A stretch of 5,027 nucleotides of DNA from Campylobacteraceae bacterium UBA1877 (GTDB lineage Bacteria; Campylobacterota; Campylobacteria; Campylobacterales; Campylobacteraceae): positions 1 to 5,027 of the forward strand of contig DDHL01000047.1 of the NCBI GenBank assembly GCA_002352945.1, read 5' to 3'. Shown piece by piece: positions 1 to 4,542 of the stretch. The first letter of the stretch is position 1. Each line of letters starts with the position of its first letter. A program made the translations under genes and the position numbers. The notes below the pieces were generated by a model, which worked only from the letters and a program-made list of their open reading frames with translations, did not search any database and was not told the origin of the DNA.

Positions 1-15
1 CCGCACTTGATGCGG
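1..15. repeat. REP-like hairpin, CCGCA stem type (may continue left of window)
   Basis: CCGCA (1-5) and TGCGG (11-15) form a perfect 5-bp stem around the loop CTTGA. The window begins inside or at the edge of this element, so its full length is unknown. The loop pentamer is the reverse complement of the TCAAG loop in the CCTGAA/TTCAGG hairpins at 119-277. This suggests that both belong to one structural class of dispersed palindromes with different stems. No gene overlaps it here. Confidence 0.5.
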
Positions 16-75
16 AATCTACTCTAATACTATTTTATGCTTTATGAAGTTTTATTTGTTTGCAATCTACTCTAA
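16..75. repeat. 12-bp direct repeat AATCTACTCTAA, two copies
   Basis: AATCTACTCTAA occurs at 16-27, directly after the CCGCA/TGCGG hairpin, and again at 64-75. The first copy is preceded by TGCGG and the second by TGC, so the second looks like the tail of a decayed copy of the same element whose hairpin arm is gone. The 36 bases between the copies are AT-rich, and I see no gene or clear signal in them. Confidence 0.5.
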
Positions 76-107
76 AGCTTTTTATTTTAAGCTGAATATG
101 AAATTTA

Positions 108-117
108 TACATGTAAA
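108..117. repeat. left copy of 10-bp direct repeat flanking the REP-like cluster
   Basis: TACATGTAAA at 108-117 is repeated exactly at 284-293, and the two copies bracket the hairpin cluster. The core TACATGTA is itself palindromic. Read on the minus strand, this copy is followed at once by TAA (105-107). In the formate dehydrogenase frame that TAA would be a stop if the two copies were joined. The copies may be a target-site duplication or the ends of an inserted segment. A chance match cannot be excluded by eye. Confidence 0.55.
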
Positions 118-118
118 G

Positions 119-164
119 ACCCTGAATCAAGTTCAGGGTGACGGGGTGTCAAGTTCAGGGTGAC
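119..164. repeat. REP-like palindrome units 1 (complete) and 2 (truncated)
   Basis: Unit 1 has a perfect 8-bp stem, ACCCTGAA (119-126) with TTCAGGGT (132-139), around the loop TCAAG, followed by GACGGGG. Unit 2 repeats TCAAGTTCAGGGTGAC exactly (127-142 versus 149-164, period 22) but lacks the left arm, so it cannot form the hairpin. Both units have the same orientation. Read from the minus strand they lie downstream of the formate dehydrogenase stop. There the unit 1 hairpin is followed by CTTT, a weak terminator-like arrangement at best. Confidence 0.8.
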
Positions 165-206
165 ATGATGCTTTGCTATTGAAGCTAGTAGGGTGTGCAA
201 GGTAGG

Positions 207-277
207 TCCTGAATCAAGTTCAGGATGACGGCTGAATCGAGTTCAGAGTGAGGGCTGAGTTAAGTTTAGGATGACGG
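207..277. repeat. REP-like palindrome units 3-5 in tandem
   Basis: Three head-to-tail units have a period of 23-24 bases. Unit 3 (207-230) has a perfect 7-bp stem, TCCTGAA with TTCAGGA, around TCAAG, then TGACGG. Unit 4 (232-252) keeps a 5-bp CTGAA/TTCAG stem around TCGAG. Unit 5 (255-277) is degraded: CTGAG, TTAAG, TTTAG, then the well kept GATGACGG. All share the orientation of units 1-2. Unit 5 overlaps the end of the formate dehydrogenase gene and supplies its TAA stop and last codons. The 42 bases separating units 2 and 3 (165-206) look unique. Confidence 0.8.
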
Positions 278-2344
278 GGGATTTACATGTAAAACTGAAA
301 CCTTGATGGACTTAAAAGCGGCGGTGTTGGTAAGCGCATCCCTTTTGTCTCCAAAGATCTTATTTACTTCTGATTTTGCATGGTGAAAGCTGCAAAACAG
401 AGTTTTGGGCTGGATTTTATCTGTTACTTTTATCCGAAGTGGTGCTGTTTGTCCATGCGCTGTTTTTAAAACTACATACTCAGTTTTAAACTCTTTTGCA
501 TCCTCTTCGCTCACAAGCACTACATCCTCGCTGTAGCGTTTGTTTAACCTTGGACTTCTTGAGGTTTGAGATGCGTTATTGTATTGCGCTAAAACCCTTC
601 CTGTTGTAAGATAGTAGCCACTTAAACTTTTTTCTAGCAGCTCTTTAACCATACCTCTCAACTCATATTGATGATAAAAAAATCTCCCACAACCATCTTC
701 TGTTCTAAAGTCAAGCTGGTGTAAAATTGGCGTATCTTCAGTATGAACCGGCCATTGTAAGCCGCGTACACGATGGCGCTCTAGCCTATGGTAGCTTGCT
801 CCTGAAAAACGTCTATAAGCAACATTTGAAACTTCATCCCAAATCTCTTTAGAGCTTGAGTAATTAAATTTTCCCAAAAGTTTTTGCTCAATGCTTTGAA
901 TGACTTCCCAATCATCTGGCAAATCGCATTGAACTAAAGGCTGAGATAGATGCAGTCTTCTCATTGCATTTATATAAACGCCCGTTTTTTCGTAGGCTGA
1001 TTTTACTCCAAAGAGAATATCTGCATGTTTTGCAACTTCAGTCATGAAAAGCTCTTGAACGACTAAAAGTTCTAGATTTTTGAGCGCCTTTAAAGTTGCA
1101 TTTGTATTTGGATGTATGTGAACAATATCTTCACCCATGTTAAAAAGCGCTTTAATTTTATTCTCTTGCATCGCCTTGATTATTTGCGGTGTAGCAAGGC
1201 CGATTTCATTTGGTTCTTGGTAGTCTGGCTTGTAGTTTGGTAACATTCCCATATCGCATGCGCCTTGAACATTGTTTTGACCTCTTAGCGGCATCAATCC
1301 AGCACCTTGCTTGCCAATATTTCCTGTCATTAAAGCTAAATGCACAATTGCCATTACCGCCTTTGATCCATCGATATGCTCTGTTACTCCAAGTCCCCAA
1401 AAAATCATCGACTTTTTAAGGGCATATTCACGAGCAATTTTAGGAATAAGCTTGCTTAAATGCTCATATCCTGGCAGGTTTTTAAAATATTCTGGATTTG
1501 CGTATGGATCATTTAAAATCTTCTCTTTAAACTCCAAAAAGCCATTAGTGCGTTCTTGTATGAAGTTTTCATCATAAAGTTCTTCACTTATAATCACATA
1601 TGCTAGCATATTTAAAACCATTAAGTTGGCTTCATGAGGCATAATAACTTTGTACTTAGAAAACCGATGCAAAGTGATTTCTCGTACATCAAATACGGCC
1701 AAATTATCGTGTTTTGTTGCCATGTCTAAAATGCGATTTGCAATGATTGGGTGAGCATCGGTTGTGTTTGAGCCAAAGACAATCATAAATTCAGTGTTGT
1801 AAATATCGTTGTATGGATTTGTTGCAGCCCCTTCGCCAATAGTATCTCTCATGCCTTTTAAGCTTGGCGAATGGCAAACTCTAGCACAATTGTCTACATG
1901 GGGTGAGCCTATGGACTCTCTTGTAAATTTTTGAAGCAAATAAGCACTCTCGCAAGAGGTTCTAGCTCCACCGATTGCGCAGATACTGCTATTTCCATAC
2001 TCTTTTTGGATTTGTTTAAGCTTCATGGCTGCTGCCGTGGTAGCGCCATCAAAAGAGGTTTCAACCCATGAGTCATCAAGTTCTTTTAGAGTATGGGAAA
2101 TTTTTTGGGCTATTGCTGGGTTTTTATCAAGAAAGGTTTTGCTAATGCGTGGTGTTCTTAGGCGATCGGGTGCATTTAGAAACTCAAATCCATATTTGCC
2201 TTTTACGCAAATTTTTCCTTGCGAAACCACACCCTCTGGATGGGCGTGGATTGCTAAAACCTTTTCATCTTTTACGCTAGCTGCAATATCACATCCAACG
2301 CCACAATAGGTGCATACACTATCAACTACCTTAGCATCTTTCAC
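266..2344 (-). CDS. formate dehydrogenase catalytic (alpha) subunit, Cys-type, cytoplasmic
   Basis: This molybdenum/tungsten bis-MGD enzyme of 692 residues oxidises formate to CO2, or may run in reverse. An N-terminal [4Fe-4S] domain has Cys11, 14, 18 and 46, followed by Lys48, the position linking cluster and pterin in the family. The large molybdopterin domain spans about 60-480 and the dinucleotide-binding domain about 575-685. The motif CARVCH places Cys157-His158 where Escherichia coli FdhH has Sec140-His141, and Arg354 in LRGQNNVQGACDMG matches FdhH Arg333. These point to formate dehydrogenase rather than nitrate reductase. The metal ligand is an ordinary Cys codon (TGC, 1874-1876), so no selenocysteine is needed. 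There is no Tat signal, so it is cytoplasmic. No electron-transfer partner gene lies alongside, so the acceptor is unknown. The start is GTG with AAAGGA five bases upstream. It follows pheA by 23 bases, probably co-transcribed. The last five residues and the stop appear to come from an inserted repeat. Confidence 0.9.
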   Translation of the reverse strand: MKDAKVVDSVCTYCGVGCDIAASVKDEKVLAIHAHPEGVVSQGKICVKGKYGFEFLNAPDRLRTPRISKTFLDKNPAIAQKISHTLKELDDSWVETSFDGATTAAAMKLKQIQKEYGNSSICAIGGARTSCESAYLLQKFTRESIGSPHVDNCARVCHSPSLKGMRDTIGEGAATNPYNDIYNTEFMIVFGSNTTDAHPIIANRILDMATKHDNLAVFDVREITLHRFSKYKVIMPHEANLMVLNMLAYVIISEELYDENFIQERTNGFLEFKEKILNDPYANPEYFKNLPGYEHLSKLIPKIAREYALKKSMIFWGLGVTEHIDGSKAVMAIVHLALMTGNIGKQGAGLMPLRGQNNVQGACDMGMLPNYKPDYQEPNEIGLATPQIIKAMQENKIKALFNMGEDIVHIHPNTNATLKALKNLELLVVQELFMTEVAKHADILFGVKSAYEKTGVYINAMRRLHLSQPLVQCDLPDDWEVIQSIEQKLLGKFNYSSSKEIWDEVSNVAYRRFSGASYHRLERHRVRGLQWPVHTEDTPILHQLDFRTEDGCGRFFYHQYELRGMVKELLEKSLSGYYLTTGRVLAQYNNASQTSRSPRLNKRYSEDVVLVSEEDAKEFKTEYVVLKTAHGQTAPLRIKVTDKIQPKTLFCSFHHAKSEVNKIFGDKRDALTNTAAFKSIKVSVLHVNPPSS
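284..293. repeat. right copy of 10-bp direct repeat, inside the fdh 3' end
   Basis: This is the second exact copy of TACATGTAAA and encodes Leu-His-Val, residues 685-687 of the formate dehydrogenase, on the minus strand. After it the gene reads only Asn-Pro-Pro-Ser-Ser and a stop, mostly within repeat unit 5. The copy therefore marks the boundary between ordinary family sequence and repeat-derived sequence. Confidence 0.55.
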
Positions 2345-2349
2345 ATTTT

Positions 2350-2355
2350 TCCTTT
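2350..2355 (-). promoter_or_regulatory. ribosome binding site deciding the GTG start of the formate dehydrogenase
   Basis: AAAGGA on the minus strand lies five bases before GTG (2344-2342). An ATG overlaps this start out of frame (2346-2344) but is followed directly by TGA, so it cannot be the gene's start. The GTG is the only start near the site that precedes the first cluster cysteine. Confidence 0.65.
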
Positions 2356-2367
2356 TGGGTTTGAGGG

Positions 2368-3213
2368 TTAGTTTTTAAATCGGAATGGGTGTTTTTCATA
2401 AACCCCTAGCATCTTGATATCTTTAGCAAAATAGCGCAATTCATCAAGGGCTAAAACGAGGCTTTTATTTTCAGGATGCCCGTCAATATCAAGATGAAAC
2501 TGGCTTACTTTCAAGCTTCCAGCTAGGGTATAGCTTTCAAGTTTTGCAAGGTTTATTCCATTTGTTGCAAATCCTCCAAGAGCTTTATATAAAGCTGCCG
2601 GAATGTCTCGAACTGTAAAAACAAGAGAAGTTATATAGCCTTTATTGGGATCATATTTTGGGATAGTTTTCTCTTTTGAGAGAATGATAAAGCGTGTTGT
2701 ATTTCCAGCATCATCGCCAAAGTTTTCATTTAAAATTTCAAGATCGTATAAATTTGCAGCCATCTTGGATGCAATTGCCCCTTTTGTTGGGTCTTTTAGA
2801 GATTGAACCTCTTTGGCTGAGCCGGCAGTGTCAAATTTAGCTTCGGCCTTTAAGCCAAGTCGAGCTATATTTTGACGGCATTGGGCAAGCGCTTGAGGAT
2901 GGGAAGCAACTGTTTTGATATTTTCAATTGTAGCTCCTTTGATTCCTAAAAGACAGTGGCGAACTGGCTCAAAGTGTTCGGCAACAATGTTTAATTCAAG
3001 CTTTGGAATGAGTCGATATATCTCTTCGACACGACCTGCCGTTGAATTTTCAAGTGGAATCATAGCCAAATTTGCGGTGTCTGATTCAACCATGCGCATG
3101 GCTTGGGTGAAAGTTTCGCAAGCAATAGAGAGTGATTGCGGATAGGCGTTTTTACACGCAAGGTGAGAGTAAGCGCCTTCAACTCCTTGATAGGCGATAA
3201 TAATGTCGCTCAC
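2368..3213 (-). CDS. pheA: prephenate dehydratase, monofunctional, alphaproteobacterial-like
   Basis: This protein of 281 residues converts prephenate to phenylpyruvate in phenylalanine synthesis, in the cytosol. The catalytic domain spans about 4-185, with YQGVEGAYSH (8-17), IPLENSTAGRV (52-62) and the hallmark NTTRF (171-175). A C-terminal ACT domain (about 193-275) has the PAALYKAL region and LESYT (225-229) where many PheA proteins have ESRP. This segment normally binds phenylalanine for feedback inhibition. There is no N-terminal chorismate mutase domain. The AGRVEEIYRLIP stretch, the LESY variant and the ending HPFR are as I remember them in alphaproteobacterial PheA. Campylobacter PheA, by contrast, is the longer fusion with chorismate mutase, so transfer is possible. 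I chose GTG at 3213 because AAGGAG lies six bases upstream. The frame stays open to a TTG at 3276, but those 21 residues do not resemble the family. The formate dehydrogenase gene follows 23 bases downstream. Confidence 0.92.
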   Translation of the reverse strand: MSDIIIAYQGVEGAYSHLACKNAYPQSLSIACETFTQAMRMVESDTANLAMIPLENSTAGRVEEIYRLIPKLELNIVAEHFEPVRHCLLGIKGATIENIKTVASHPQALAQCRQNIARLGLKAEAKFDTAGSAKEVQSLKDPTKGAIASKMAANLYDLEILNENFGDDAGNTTRFIILSKEKTIPKYDPNKGYITSLVFTVRDIPAALYKALGGFATNGINLAKLESYTLAGSLKVSQFHLDIDGHPENKSLVLALDELRYFAKDIKMLGVYEKHPFRFKN

Positions 3214-3219
3214 AAATTG

Positions 3220-3225
3220 CTCCTT
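3220..3225 (-). promoter_or_regulatory. ribosome binding site deciding the GTG start of pheA
   Basis: A perfect AAGGAG on the minus strand lies six bases before GTG (3213-3211). It fixes the start of pheA just before the conserved YQG motif and argues against the longer frame from 3276. Confidence 0.8.
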
Positions 3226-3232
3226 AAAAAAA

Positions 3233-3244
3233 GTATAATTATAC
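3233..3244. promoter_or_regulatory. palindromic -10 element GTATAATTATAC between divergent genes
   Basis: This perfect 12-base palindrome contains TATAAT on both strands (3234-3239 plus, 3243-3238 minus). On the minus strand it sits about 25 bases before pheA's start codon and is a good -10 candidate. On the plus strand it could serve the exporter gene. I see no convincing -35 for either direction, which is not unusual in Campylobacterota, where the -35 is poorly conserved. Confidence 0.45.
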
Positions 3245-3261
3245 CTGAGTAAGGGTAAAGA

Positions 3262-3267
3262 TATAAT
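3262..3267 (+). promoter_or_regulatory. candidate -10 box for the exporter gene
   Basis: TATAAT lies 28 bases before the ATG at 3296, so a transcript would start near 3274 and leave room for the CGGAG ribosome site at 3287-3291. There is no clear -35. In such AT-rich sequence a chance match is possible, and it competes with the palindromic element at 3233-3244. Confidence 0.4.
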
Positions 3268-3295
3268 TAGATACAATTATCAAAAACGGAGTAAA

Positions 3296-4177
3296 ATGTA
3301 CGAGAGGCGCGCAACTGTTTATGCACTCATTGCAGTTTTATTATGGTCGACTGTGGCAACTGCATTTAAATACTCATTGCATTACATCTCTCCAGTGGAG
3401 CTGCTTTTAGTTGCTTCGGGTACTTCGGTCATTGTGCTTGGCGCAATGGTTTATGCCCAAGGAAAAATCAAGCTGCTAAAATCACTCTCTAAAGCCCAAT
3501 GGATACAGATGGTGTTTTTGGGTGTTTTGAATCCTTTTGCCTACTATTTGGTGCTATTTAAAGCCTATGATTTGCTACCAGCTCAAGAGGCACAGCCGTT
3601 AAATTATACATGGGCATTGACTCTTGCGTATTTATCAGTATTGATTTTAAGGCAACGCATCACTTGGCAGGATATTGTAGCAGGGATTATCTGTTATAGT
3701 GGAGTGCTTATTATATCAACCCATGGAGATGTTTTTAATTTGGAGTTTAGCAATCCACTTGGAGTTGCTTTGGCTTTAGGTTCAACTGTTCTTTGGGCTT
3801 TTTACTGGATTTATAGTACAAAGTGGAAGGTTGATCCTGTGGTTGGGTTGTGGTTGAACTTTTTAGCTGGGTTTGTGTTGATTTTGATATGGAATATTTT
3901 TCAAAACAAAGACTTTTTTATGCCGTGGCAAGGAGTTGCAGGAGCGGTTTATGTGGGTGTTTTTGAGATGGGTATAACATTTTTTTTATGGCTGCAGGCT
4001 ATGCGATTGACCAAGCAGACTGCTAAAATAGCAAATTTGATTTTTCTTTCACCCTTTTTATCGCTCTTTTTTATATCGATATTTTTAGGTGAGAAGATTT
4101 TAGCTTCAACCTTGATTGGGTTGGTTTTGATTGTTGGTGGATTACTTTTGCAAAAAACAAAACAAAAGGAGATTTGA
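3296..4177 (+). CDS. EamA (drug/metabolite transporter superfamily) permease
   Basis: This inner-membrane protein of 293 residues is almost entirely hydrophobic. It has two tandem EamA domains of about five helices each (roughly 7-141 and 154-286), giving ten transmembrane segments, the usual size and layout of the family. Typical family stretches are LLWSTVATAFKY near the N-terminus, AQEAQPLNYTWALTLAYL in the first half and LSPFLSLFFISIFLGEKI in the second, where Gly-Glu closes the penultimate helix. Members usually export amino acids or other small metabolites. The substrate cannot be read from the sequence. The start is ATG with CGGAG four bases upstream. The gene diverges from pheA across 82 bases, and its stop overlaps the start of the thioredoxin-fold gene. 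The neighbours do not settle a role. Confidence 0.88.
   Translation: MYERRATVYALIAVLLWSTVATAFKYSLHYISPVELLLVASGTSVIVLGAMVYAQGKIKLLKSLSKAQWIQMVFLGVLNPFAYYLVLFKAYDLLPAQEAQPLNYTWALTLAYLSVLILRQRITWQDIVAGIICYSGVLIISTHGDVFNLEFSNPLGVALALGSTVLWAFYWIYSTKWKVDPVVGLWLNFLAGFVLILIWNIFQNKDFFMPWQGVAGAVYVGVFEMGITFFLWLQAMRLTKQTAKIANLIFLSPFLSLFFISIFLGEKILASTLIGLVLIVGGLLLQKTKQKEI
4166..4171 (+). promoter_or_regulatory. ribosome binding site deciding the start of the thioredoxin-fold gene
   Basis: AAGGAG inside the last codons of the exporter gene lies five bases before ATG at 4177-4179. The exporter stop TGA (4175-4177) shares one base with this ATG, the TGATG arrangement typical of translational coupling. A TTG at 4174 is in frame but only two bases from the site, so the ATG is preferred. 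Confidence 0.75.
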
Positions 4178-4542
4178 TGCGAGTATTGATGGTGTGGATA
4201 ATGGCTGTTTTGATGGCTTTTGGCTGTGTGTATGAGTCAAAGCTACCAAAGATGGAAGAGTCAAATAAACTTTTATGGGTTTTTGTGCAGCTTCCTAACT
4301 GTCCTTGGTGTCATAAAATGCACTATGATATTGTTGAGAGTGGGTTTTATGACAAAAATATTTCGCCAATGTACGCTCTAGAGATTCTCTCAAAAGAGGA
4401 GGCAAAAGAGTGCGGATTAAAAGCGCAGATTTTTCCAACCTCTTTTATAGTTGATCCTCGCACAAATGAGGCTTTGGAGATGTTTCCTGGGTATGTAAAG
4501 CCAGATGATTTTTTAGAGCTACTTACGATTGTGTATGAATAG
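4177..4542 (+). CDS. small thioredoxin-fold protein, secreted or lipid-anchored
   Basis: This 121-residue protein has an N-terminal hydrophobic stretch (about 3-16) ending in AFGC, with Cys17 as a possible lipid-attachment residue. The lipobox is imperfect, so a plain signal anchor is also possible. Either way the catalytic part would face the periplasm. A thioredoxin fold follows: a beta strand LLWVFVQL, the redox motif CPWC (42-45) with HKM after it, and IFPTSFIVD with the expected cis-proline Pro87. These suggest thiol-disulfide exchange with envelope proteins, either reducing or isomerising. CPWC is an uncommon form of the CXXC motif, and the specific partner is unknown. The gene is coupled to the exporter upstream, and its last 20 bases overlap the convergent membrane-protein gene. 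Confidence is high for the fold and lower for anchoring and role. Confidence 0.82.
   Translation: MRVLMVWIMAVLMAFGCVYESKLPKMEESNKLLWVFVQLPNCPWCHKMHYDIVESGFYDKNISPMYALEILSKEEAKECGLKAQIFPTSFIVDPRTNEALEMFPGYVKPDDFLELLTIVYE

Noticed and set aside
76..93. AGCTT/AAGCT inverted repeat as a terminator
   Set aside because: The stem is only five AT-rich pairs with an eight-base loop and no following T-run in a useful position.
119..277. Possible CRISPR array
   Set aside because: Units are imperfect 16-24 base palindromes with almost no spacer in the tandem part, one is truncated, and there are no regular spacers or cas genes. They fit REP-like elements instead.
1206..2309. Plus-strand and alternative-frame open stretches inside the formate dehydrogenase gene (for example 1311-1577 and 2025-2309)
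   Set aside because: They lie opposite well conserved catalytic and cluster-binding coding sequence, have no ribosome sites, and their translations resemble no family.
266..2344. Assimilatory or periplasmic nitrate reductase
   Set aside because: The Cys157-His158 pair and the LRGQNNVQGACDMG motif are formate dehydrogenase features. Nitrate reductases of this superfamily lack the His after the ligand Cys.
2915..3145. Plus-strand open frame opposite pheA
   Set aside because: It is a shadow of the conserved PheA catalytic region with no start signal of its own.
3214..3276. N-terminal extension of PheA from a TTG at 3276
   Set aside because: It would cross the likely promoter and the AAGGAG site, and the extra 21 residues are unlike the family, which starts just before the YQG motif.
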